Part shown: positions 52,280-61,676 of the stretch, in pieces
Layout of the letters: each line of letters opens with the position of its first letter
Position numbering within the stretch: position 1 is the first letter of the stretch
Source of the DNA: Rachicladosporium sp. CCFEE 5018
Lineage: Eukaryota > Ascomycota > Dothideomycetes > Cladosporiales > Cladosporiaceae
Assembly (NCBI GenBank): GCA_002077045.2
Contig: KZ111149.1
Span: 1,090,915-1,154,914, forward strand
DNA: 64,000 nucleotides
Direction of reading: 5' to 3'
Notes under the pieces: model-generated
The model's database searches: none
Told to the model about the DNA's origin: nothing
What the model saw: only the letters and a program-made list of their open reading frames with translations
Made by a program: the position numbers and the translations under genes

Positions 52280-55200
52280 CTACATGAGGCTTGTCCTGCC
52301 GCCGACTTCGCTACCCCCCTGTCCATCACTCATCTCGCCATTCCTGCCGACGACGAACTCACGATAGATGGTCGACAGCCTCCTCTGCTCTTGCGCACTG
52401 ATCGAAGCTCTCGTGCTACCTAGACTCTTCTCCAGGTGTTGCCACCGGATCACCGGCTCCTGGCTCTCGCTCGCAGCATGAGTGCCATTCACTTGACCCC
52501 GCGCAGTACCAGGACGCTGTTGCGCAGCATGACGAGCTTCGTTGGCCTTCCGCCGCGCAAGTTGCATAGCTGCTAACTTCGAGGCGATCTCAGCGCGCTC
52601 GGCGGCAACGGCTGCAAGCTGCTGATGGCCGTTTGGCGAGCTGTGGTCGCCGAGACGGAAGTAGGTGAAGTCTTGCCGCTTGACACGGCTTTGATCTTTC
52701 GCTTGCGAGGTCGTGCCGTCCATGGCTGTATCGGTGGAGTCTAGGAGATCGTGGATGGCTTCCAGGTGCGCGTTGTAGACGACGGCTTGTAGGTCTGCGC
52801 CCGAGTAGCCAGATGTCCGCTGAGCTACTTCACGCAACGTTCGTCTACCGTCTTGATGCAAGATGTAGTCATCGAACTTCAGTTGCTTGCTCACTGCGCG
52901 TAGGATGTCGAGCCGGTCTTCCTCGTTAGGCATATCGCAGATCAGACTCTTGTCCAGACGTCCAGGTCGCAGTAGAGCAGGGTCGATGAGATCCGGTCGA
53001 CTTGTCGCAGCTAGCACATACACTCCGCTGAGCCCTTCAGCGCCGTCCATCATAGTGAGCAGCATGTTTACTACACGATCAGTGACACCTGTGCTATCGT
53101 GTCCTCGTTTCGGAGCGATCGAATCGAACTCGTCGAAGAACAATACACATGGCTTCGCAGCCTCAGCTCGCTCGAACAAGTCTCGAACACTCTTCTCGGA
53201 AGCACCGATGTACTTATTGAGGATCTCCGGACCCTTGACCGAAATAAAGTTGAGTCCACACTCGCCTGCAACCGCAGATGCGAGAAGGGTCTTGCCGCAG
53301 CCTGGGTAGCCATATAGCAGCAAGCCAGATCGTAGGCGTAGCGGACACTTCGCGAATAACGGAGCGTACGTAGTCGGATACTGCAGGGTCTCCAGTAACG
53401 TCTTTCGGGTCTCCGTCAAACCTCCGATAGATGCGAACGTTGTCGTAGATGACTGCAGAGTCACACCACGCAGCGAAGCAGGAGTAAAGCCTTTCAGCGC
53501 CGCTGTGAAGTCTTGCGCAGCTATAATCACCTTCTCGCCTGGGTGATCTTCGGCGACTGCGCGGATGAGTGCTTCTGTTTTTGCCCTTGAGACCAGTACC
53601 GACAAATCGCCTGGCATGTAGCCATCAGTCTGCCCGGCAATATCCAGCAAGTCGAGCTGAGGATCGAGGTCATCGTAGCGTTCATCATTGTCAAGCTGCT
53701 CGTGCTGCCCCTCGTGAGCATCTTCCATCCACTCGTTCACAGCGCTCGAGGTCTGTGCCGACTTCGCCTCAGCCGATGTCTCGCTACCTTCGCGAACTAG
53801 CAGATCCAGTACCTGCCTTCTCCCATCCTTATCCGGCGCCTTGAGAGCAACGATGTCGCGTACAACATGACTCCCAATAATATGCCCATGCAGAGCCTCC
53901 TTGCCCTGCGCAGTAGCAAGCAGCACGACTCCAGTCTTCGTGCCGCAATGTTCCCTGACAGTACTGCAAAGCAGCTCGCTCACCTGTCGACTTCGCCCGT
54001 TCGCATCCACTTGCAGCTCAGTCTCGATCGGACAAAGCCTGTCCAGATCATCGAGCACGACGAGGGCTCGACCACCAAGTCTAGCTCCCCACGCCGCGGA
54101 GGCAAAAGCTCGCTGTAGCGTGTCCTTGATCGTCTTAATCCTAGTCTCTTCTGTCACGAGAGCTCGACAGGAGATATATGTGATGTGATAGAGGTAGAGA
54201 CTGCGCATATCATGAGCTAAGAGTTGGGTCAGAGCGGTCTTGCCAGAGCCGAGACCGCCCGTGATCAAGACTGAGGACAGACTGGCAAGACTGCTACGCG
54301 TGCGATCAAGTGTGCTCTTCACTGCTACCATGGTGGGGGCCATGTCAGGCAGCGGCTCACCAGGGGGTTTCGGGATCTTCGGTGACGTAGACTCAGGCTG
54401 TATAGCAAGCTCAAGTTTGCGCTCGCCACCATGCAGCCAGGCGATACGAGTCTTTGACGGATCCCCGGAAGGAGCGGGTTCGAAGTCTAGCGTCCCGCCG
54501 GGCCAGTCTGAGACCGGTGGCAGCATCATGCCGTTAGTCAATGGACCAGACAATAGCAGCTTGCCGCAAAGTCGTGTGAAGCCTTGCAATGCCGCATCCT
54601 TCTCAGCTTTGGATTCGCCGCCAAACTTCAGCCCACCTGTTTTCACTGCAGCCGCAAAAGGTGTAATGCGTAGTCGCTTGACGATGGCATCTTTGCTGGC
54701 TTGCTGTGAGGGCTCCTTCAGCGCAGAAGCGGTCTTTGGAAGTTGCGGCGGTGCAGGCTCAATCCTGACGACACCACCTACCAGCTGCGGTGATGAGAGG
54801 ACATCACATAGCAGACTTGACAATACGACATGCTTAGAGTCAGGCGCGTCCGGCCACTCGCACACCTTCGCTACGACCCTGGTGGCCGGCAATCCACCCT
54901 GCGCAAATTGTACAGGCTGATCCGGTACTTCATTAAATGATGCAGGCTTTACGACAGAAACCGTCGCCCAGGTCACACCACGAAGCGTCTGCGAAGCCAG
55001 TAGATCACGATCCAGCCAGATCTTCAATCCATCATCTGCGAAATCTTTCTCTCCTGCAGTGCCGTCTTCGATGTCAAGAAGCTCCGACTCCAGCGCCCTC
55101 GTAAGGCCACGCAAGAACAGTGGCGGCCGTGACTTCTCTGCTTCGTGCACACTGCGAGGGCGAACTGCACCCCGTTCACTACGTCCTGCAACGCTCCGAC

Positions 55201-56013
55201 GACCGCTGACACTAGCATTATCGCGAGAGGAAGTCGGTCGAGCGGCTTGTCGTGTCTTCGGCGCAACAATTACCTCAGCATCGGGCGCTAGCTTAACGAA
55301 AGGCTGTGATGCCGGTACTGGAGGCGAGAGAGCAGTCACAAGGATGTTCGCCGTTGAGGTTGGGGACAAATGCAAGGTTAGAGGGTGCCCAGGTCCAGCA
55401 GCTGGGTTCGGTAACGCTCTGACTTGAGAGATGAAGTTCATTTCCAGGAAACGGGCATGGAGTTCAATGACTAGAAAGAATTCAGTACACGGCCATGCTT
55501 AGCTTCTAGGAGTCAAGACTTACTCTCCCAGTCCGTGACACCAACCGGTTCAATGTTGACAGTATGCGCTAACTGAGGATCCAAATGCAGTGTTACGGAA
55601 ACCTACTACATGCACTTAGCCACCCTTCACTCAGGATCTGCCCTCAACAACAGACTCACCTTCATCCCTGCCACCAGTCCCAATCCCTTCCCAAACGTAG
55701 CGTCCACCTCCACAGTCGGCACATCCTGATCCGGCCTTCCAGTACCATCTCGACGGATCAATGGGCCAGTCTTGCTCTGCGAGCGCATGCCAGTCCATCC
55801 AAGGAAGACAGATCGAATTCCGATTTTCGAGTCTGGACCAGAAGCGGGAGGTGGAGTGAATGAAAGCTCGACCACAACATTCTGGACGACGGCATTGGAG
55901 TTCAGGAGCAGATTGACCAGAGACGTTGGGAGGTTCAAGAGACAGTTCTTCAGGCCGGGGAGGAGGACGACTTCGGCTTGCGTGGCTGTGGGCTTCCGAC
56001 CTGGAGCTGCCAT
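52280..56013 (-). CDS. PEX1: PEX1 peroxisomal AAA ATPase, complete
   Basis: Exons in genome order 52280-55470, 55524-55602 and 55660-56013 give 1207 residues. PEX1 with PEX6 forms the motor that pulls ubiquitinated PEX5 out of the peroxisome membrane. The N-terminus has the family pattern NLPTSLVNLL, SVFLGWTGM and VEVDATFGKGLGL. The two introns (57 and 53 bases) restore the conserved run VSVTLHLDPQLAHTVN ... DWEIIELHARFLE. The D1 Walker A GGLGSGKT is at about 549-556 with a weakened Walker B (VVLDDLD). D2 has GYPGCGKT near 867 and LFFDEFDS near 923. A start at MNFISQV (55441) would drop the N-terminal domain. Confidence 0.93.
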
Positions 56014-56277
56014 CGTAATGTAGAGTGCCCCCGTCCGCCGATTCCCATCCGGAGTAGAAGCTGGCGTAGTCAATATTGAACTGACTTGATGCCTGGTTGT
56101 CGGGCCGAGCCTCGGCAACCCTCGGCGAACTACAGTGCTTCATCATTCACAATGTTGACGGAACGAGTACAGACAGGTAAATAGACCACAGCAGTAAGCC
56201 GAAATGATGTCAATATGCCTCACAGCATCAGGGTATAGAAATATAAGACAGCCGAAACCACGACATTCGTTGAATCT

Positions 56278-57636
56278 CTACCGCCTCGCCTTCCGCCTCC
56301 GAGCCTCGTTGCCCTTGACCACCGTCCTACTTGCGCCCGCAGTGACCTCCCTCTCGCTTTCTCGCGCTCTCCCGTCCTCTTCTCTGCGCACAGGTACGCC
56401 CTGCTCCTCGCTTCCACTGCTCCCACTCTCCATCTCCCTGCTCAGCCCGCTGCCCTTCCTGCCAGGCGTTCCAAGCGCAGGATCTGAGTAGTGCATGCCC
56501 ATGCCCGCTATCCCAGGCCGACTGGCCAAAGGTGACGAGGCGGGTGGTACACGACGGAGAGTCGCGTAGCTCACGTCGGCGGGGCCGCTGAAGTGTCGAC
56601 GCTGTCCCTGCGCTGCAGGCGAGGACGGGTCGGCTGGGCCGGGGTAGTAGGGCTCAGGGTGGGCGTATTGAGCGTTCGAGGCGGAGCGTACGCGAGATTG
56701 TGGAGGTAAAGGCGGATGGAGGTAATAGTCTGCTTCCTCTTGATCTCGTGCTGAGTGAGGGGAGCCAGAGGAAGGCGGGCGCATACTGGGATGCACAGGG
56801 TAGTAGCGTGGCGGGTAGGGGGCGTAGACTGGTTCAGGAGGAGTAGAGTCGCGGCGCGTGTGTTGTGATGTCGAGCGTGCGCGGGTTCGGCCGTGGACTG
56901 GCTGGGCTCGAATCGCTTCGGGGCTATGTTGTGGGTAATACGCGTACGGTGCGTAGACGGGCACGCCATTTGGACCCGGAATCATCACGCCCGGAGGCTG
57001 TGCAGCGGGCGAGACGACGGGCGTGCGCTCGGCCGAGGTCGTTCGTCTCACTTTTGCCTTCGAGTTTGACATGGCGGATGGTGGTGTTGATGGACCGAAC
57101 AGGCCAGTGCTGAGCTTCTTGCGGCCCTTGAGACTCGACAAGCTACTCGAGCTGTTCTCTCGACTGTTCGCCTTGCCTCTGACAGCTTTTTTGGGCGTCG
57201 CCGGCGGTGAGGCTACCTGCAGAGGTGGCGGCACCGGTGCTGGCTGCTGGATCCCTCTCCTGCGCTCAAGCACCTCCATCTCCTCTAGCGATAGACTGAC
57301 GTTCGTTGTTCCCTGGGCTCGTGCTCTTGCGATCCGATCGTATGCTGCTTGTGCAAGTGCAGCATCTCTGCCACTCTGTTCCATGCTCCTTTGATAATAT
57401 TCATCGTCGGTCACCGCATATGCATCCGGGTGGCTTCCATATCGGTGTTGTCCAAGGTCGTATCCAGTGAAATGAAGTTCGTCACCCGCAAATCCCCCTG
57501 TATGACCATCTATCGGATATCCATCCGCGTCTAGATAAGCACCTTGCTCATATTCGTCCTGACTATCATACTCCTCATAATGCTGCCCAAATGGCACAGC
57601 TGCATTGCGAAGCTCCTGTTCCTGCGGTCTTGGCAA
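56278..57636 (-). CDS. Disordered Pro/Ser/Tyr-rich protein of unknown function, 5' end unresolved
   Basis: The open frame ends at 56278. It contains an acidic Tyr/Gly-rich start (EYEQGAYLDADGYPIDGHTG), a short helix LSLEEMEVLERRRG, a basic Ser-rich stretch and many YAPYPPRYYP-type repeats; most is likely disordered. The codon at 57636 is TTG, and the frame stays open upstream to 57715 without any ATG. There an ATAG acceptor with CTGAC branch closes a 51-base intron whose GTGAGT donor directly follows the PRA1 stop codon. The first in-frame ATG is at 57384. The true start may be in an upstream exon not found here. No family assigned. Confidence 0.55.
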   Translation of the reverse strand: MPRPQEQELRNAAVPFGQHYEEYDSQDEYEQGAYLDADGYPIDGHTGGFAGDELHFTGYDLGQHRYGSHPDAYAVTDDEYYQRSMEQSGRDAALAQAAYDRIARARAQGTTNVSLSLEEMEVLERRRGIQQPAPVPPPLQVASPPATPKKAVRGKANSRENSSSSLSSLKGRKKLSTGLFGPSTPPSAMSNSKAKVRRTTSAERTPVVSPAAQPPGVMIPGPNGVPVYAPYAYYPQHSPEAIRAQPVHGRTRARSTSQHTRRDSTPPEPVYAPYPPRYYPVHPSMRPPSSGSPHSARDQEEADYYLHPPLPPQSRVRSASNAQYAHPEPYYPGPADPSSPAAQGQRRHFSGPADVSYATLRRVPPASSPLASRPGIAGMGMHYSDPALGTPGRKGSGLSREMESGSSGSEEQGVPVRREEDGRARESEREVTAGASRTVVKGNEARRRKARR

Positions 57637-57766
57637 CCTTCGCCTACCGCTGCCAACAGGAGCCCCGGGTGGTCTTCCCGTATCATAGGGCGAAGGAGGG
57701 TGCGCGGCCGACCACCTATGATTGTCAGCTTGGCGACAGCCATGACTTTGGTGTTGCGATACTCAC

Positions 57767-58297
57767 CTAGACCGCTTCCTCAGAGAAAGAGGCAGCTACA
57801 TCGCGCTCCAGAAGCGCGGCATGCCCCAAAATCGTCACACCTGAAGCTCCAAGTAGCCAGAAAAGCGCGGAGAACGGCCCAGACCAGAAGAAGAGTGGCG
57901 TCGCAATGACGAAAAGCCCTGTGTACAGCTGCGAAGTCGTCGCCTTCGCAAAGCCAACATCCAGATCCCGTCCTTGCAACTTCCCTATTCCCCACATCCC
58001 ACCAACCACCAGGAGAATGACAAAGGCCAACAGCTTGCTGGTAAGCAAGCAGTAGATGGCCAGCATGACGAAGAGGACCGCATAGTTGCTGCTAAAGTAG
58101 CCAAGATTGTAGTTGACGCGCGATTGCAGGTCGCCGAAATCTCGAGGTTTCGACACGCGTTTGATGTCTAGGAACTCGCTGATCGGCTTGAGGTTCGCGA
58201 AACGATTCGCGACGCTTTGCGATCGCACGCTGTCGAAGCGTGATGAGAGGTTCAGTCGGCTCGTGAGCGCCTCTATCGGGATGTTGATGCGCGCCAT
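57767..58297 (-). CDS. PRA1/YIP3 family prenylated Rab acceptor
   Basis: 176 residues in one exon. PRA1/Yip3 proteins are ER-Golgi membrane proteins that bind prenylated Rab GTPases and act as dissociation factors. The family core SRVNYNLGYFSSNYAVLF is followed by two long hydrophobic hairpins (about 77-105 and 125-160), the usual PRA1 layout. The N-terminal about 70 residues are cytosolic. The stop TAG at 57767-57769 abuts a GTGAGT splice donor. Divergent from ERJ5. Confidence 0.92.
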   Translation of the reverse strand: MARINIPIEALTSRLNLSSRFDSVRSQSVANRFANLKPISEFLDIKRVSKPRDFGDLQSRVNYNLGYFSSNYAVLFVMLAIYCLLTSKLLAFVILLVVGGMWGIGKLQGRDLDVGFAKATTSQLYTGLFVIATPLFFWSGPFSALFWLLGASGVTILGHAALLERDVAASFSEEAV

Positions 58298-58970
58298 GAT
58301 TGCGAGTCCCTAGTTGTGTAGGTGGAGCGAACGGGGATTCGAGAGTTGAAAAGGTCTTGGATGTTCGAGGATCTGCCTCAGGGGTTAATCACGAAAAGTA
58401 TCACATGCTTACGGACGCCATCGAAGATGGCCGTGCACGAGTGCTGACTGTACGGTAGGATTTGGGTACTCACGAGAAACTCGGCATTAGTATGTCGTAG
58501 TGTCGTGGAAGAAGTACTCGAATTGAAACCCGTTCTGCGAAGGTATATGAAGTCCTGGTCCGAAAGCGTGGATGGTTGAGGTAACTCTGTAGCAATACCC
58601 CCGTCGTCAGGCAGGCGGAGCAGAGGAATGCTTCTCCTTGTCCCTGCCAATCCTGTCGCTTACTGCCGGTCCCGAGAAATCAAATATATCGGACAGGACA
58701 TAGTCGGCTGCCTGTGAAGGCACAGCCCCTCGTAAGGGGACACCTTTCGAGGTCAAAGGAAGTGGAATGAACAGCTGTCTCGCTCTTCACCGTCTTCCCA
58801 GCAAGCCAGCATCTGCAGCCGCATCCACTCCAGCAGGGCGCCCAATCCCCCATCCCAGGCGTGCGCAAAATACAGGGCACACCCGCTCGCTTATACCCGT
58901 CGATCTTGCATACTGTAAAACTTATTTGCCAATCCCTTCACACCTCCACGTTGCAGTAACACCGGTGACG
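58298..58970. other. Divergent intergenic region PRA1 / ERJ5
   Basis: 673 bases, promoters for two genes. An in-frame extension of ERJ5 (from 58767) lies here but precedes the signal peptide and is unlikely to be coding. I see no other gene. Confidence 0.5.
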
Positions 58971-60271
58971 ATGAAACTCCTCGTTCGGGCAGCAGTGCTG
59001 CTCACTTGCTGCACATCTCTCGTCGCCGGCTGGACCAAAGATGACCACGAGATCTTCCGCCTCAACGACGAGGTACGCAAGAATGAAGGTCTGAACACGA
59101 CTTTCTATTCGCTGCTTGGCGTGCCTCCCACGGCGAACAATAAGGACATCGAGCGCGCGTACCGGAAGCTCTCCGTGCGGCTGCACCCGGACAAGGCGAA
59201 GGATTCCTGGCTCGCGTCTCGCAGTCTGCCCAAGTCGACCAAGACCAAGCCCGGAACGAAACCTACCGTGCATGTGCAGAAGAACAAGCAGCCCTCCAAC
59301 AGCGAGTATGCTGCGTTCATGAAGACCGCTTCAGCGAGATATGAACGTATCAACTCTGTCGTGCTGGTCCTTAAGGGCCCAGAGCGCCAGCGCTACGACC
59401 ACTTCCTCAGCAATGGCTTCCCTGCTTGGAGAGGCACAGGCTACTACTACTCTCGCTACCGTCCTGGGCTAGGTAGCGTGCTTGTAGGCCTCTTCCTCTT
59501 CCTCGGCGGAGGCGTGCATTATGCCGTGCGGTATATGAACTACAAACAGCATCGCGAGTTCGTGCAGCGGTACATTAGGGATGCCCGCCGCAACGCGTGG
59601 GGAGACGATAGCAGTCTCGCGAACATCCCTGGGTTGAACGGTAACACTACGCCGACATCTGCGTCGCGACAGGATACGCCTGACGGAGGGGATGAGAGCA
59701 TGCAGTGGAATCGTAAGCAGAAGCGCGCGATGGAGAAGGACAAGAAGCGCGATGCGAAAAATCCTACGAAAAGTGCGAGACTAGCGGAGAAGGCCAAGAA
59801 GGATGGGATTAGCACGCCTGTTGAGGCGGAGCTTACTAGTGGGCCTGTTGGAGCGAAGAAGAGGGTCAGAGCAGAGAACGGAAAGATCTTGATTGTGGAT
59901 TCTGTGGGCAATGTGTATCTTGAGGACGAGACGGAGGAGGGAGAGACGAGGGAGTTCTTGTTGGATGTGAGTTTTACCCCCAGACTCTGAGTATATATGA
60001 CCCCTGACTGACTGTCCTACAGCCCGACGAGATCGCCTTCCCCAGCATCACCGACACCTTCGTCGTCCGCGGTCCGATGTACCTTTACAATATCTCGCTC
60101 GGCCGACTGCTTAAAAAGCAGACGAACGAGCACATCTTCGCTGAAGCGAATGGTGAGGATGTATTGGAGGAGCTTGGCATCCCTGGCATCACTGAGCCGA
60201 GCCTGTCGTCAGCAATTACTCCGAATGCTGAGGCCGAGAGCCGGAAACGCAAGTTGAAGCGGTATACTTGA
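58971..60271 (+). CDS. ERJ5: ERJ5-like ER membrane J-domain protein
   Basis: Exons 58971-59966 and 60023-60271 encode 414 residues. ERJ5 is an ER J-protein that works with the Hsp70 Kar2/BiP in folding. Signal peptide MKLLVRAAVLLTCCTSLVAG is followed by W-T-K-D-D-H-E-I-F, typical of this family. The J domain spans about 43-145 with HPD at 72-74 and an insertion rich in Lys/Thr between helices II and III. A transmembrane segment is at about 167-187; a long basic cytosolic part follows. The 56-base intron (GTGAGT, CTGAC, TACAG) replaces a false VSFTPRL end. Start ATG 58971 begins the signal peptide. Confidence 0.9.
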
Positions 60272-60513
60272 GCATTTGGTGGCCGTATAGATGGCCAAAA
60301 GTTGTAGATATCTTGGAAGTGCCTCATACATGGCCGCCGATCAGCTGACTCCTTCCTTCCCTTCGACTCGCTTTTGTATATCAAACACTGCCTCCTGTCG
60401 CTATAAGCTGTCCATCCAAGCATGCTATCCCAAAACGCCATCGTCGAGCGCACTGTGGAACATGAAGCTTGTTCCCAGCCCATGTGTCTCGCACGCCGCA
60501 GTAGCTCGTCTAG

Positions 60514-60979
60514 CTACGAGAAAAACCCAAAGATGATCCTCACGAGCTCCACGAATAGGCCACCGCACACGACGAAGAGCAGCAGATCTACATGATTGAA
60601 GTCAGCACTCTGTCCATGTTCCCACTGAAGTCCTCTTAGCCAAGTGTCATAGTCCTTCCCCCATGCTCCTCGCCGCGAAGGCAGTCCGGTGCCTCATCTT
60701 CGCGTCACCATCCTCCTCGAACGCTGTACGCCGCTTGCTCTGCCTTCGTCCCAGTCCAGGGAGTAGAGGAAGCACTCACATAACCACCCGACACTAATCG
60801 GTAGCTTTGCCGGCTTCTCCTTCTTCTTGATTGCTTCCGTTGGTTTGCCCATCTTAGCTTCCTGCAATTTTGCGAACTGCGCATTCGCTTTTCGCTGTTG
60901 TGGTGTTTGCGCCTGGTTCTAGCATTAGCATCTGGACTTTAGGACCAAGAAGAGCTACAACGGGAGATCGTCCCACCAT
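60514..60979 (-). CDS. YSY6: YSY6/SERP1 (RAMP4)-like small ER membrane protein
   Basis: Three exons, 60977-60979, 60780-60912 and 60514-60587, give 69 residues. The protein reads MAQTPQQRKANAQFAK, then EAKMGKP, a Lys-rich segment, VGWLY, and a single membrane segment LLLFVVCGGLFVELV. This is the layout of SERP1/RAMP4 proteins, which sit at the Sec61 translocon and respond to ER stress. The first exon is just the ATG: its intron (60913-60976) has a GTGGGA donor and CTAAT branch. The second intron is 192 bases, long for this window, with GCTGAC before CATGTAG. Too short and split to appear as an open frame. Confidence 0.8.
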
Positions 60980-61676
60980 GATTGTGAAGGTAAGGGAAGT
61001 TGTAGAGATTGACTGCACTTCCCTCCAAGCTTATGTGTCGTCCAGCAGCTCAAGTCACAAACGATGAGACACTCGTGGCAGTGAGTTATGTGCAGGTGGC
61101 ATCTTTAAACGTCACCCCACAAGATGCCGGAGGGCGGGTAGAGGCGAGCTATTTTACACTTGGACCTGCATTTCACGGTACAATTCAAATCACACAGTGA
61201 TAGGTGCGCATTGCATACAGTTGATGCCCACATCTTGCTGGTCATCATGAAGCTCCCGGTACAAAGTGGAAGCCTGTGAATGGGAGGTTGTTTCGATGCA
61301 GGCTAGTGTACTTCTCATCAATCCCGGTCCCTTCAGGACATGTCGTTCTTCGAGAGATCTCCGTGAATGGGACCTTTGCTCCAAGCACTACTCTCTAGCC
61401 CACCCTCCGTAGACACATCTTGCATTCCGCACATGTTGACAATGCTATGAGCGCCCGAAGAGAACCCAGCTTGATAATAGTAACAATACGAGCATGTTGT
61501 GTCTCGCCCGATTGCTGTCATACTACTGATCATCATACTGTCTCTCGTGTGCTGATGCAAGGAAAAGCCCGATGTCGTACAGTCTGTCGTTTGTCTCCTG
61601 ACTCCTGTACGTGTGTTAGCTAGCGCGATGATACCGGCGATGGTTATACATACCTGACACGGTGTGCATCGATCAT
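60980..61676. other. Intergenic region upstream of YSY6
   Basis: 697 bases. I see no convincing gene; a 115-codon minus-strand frame (61333-61680) overlaps the end of the next gene and has no family features. Confidence 0.5.

Larger units (their letters stand above)
36031..53002 (+). repeat. 17-kb direct repeat, second copy (start of contig 3)
   Basis: Same sequence as 18959-35930. Contig 3 then continues past 53002 through the rest of PEX1, which the first copy lacks. This is the pattern of a dovetail overlap. Confidence 0.95.

Noticed and set aside
18959..53002. Biological tandem amplification of a 17-kb unit
   Set aside because: Copy edges coincide exactly with contig ends and most of the repeat shows no differences, which fits assembly redundancy better.
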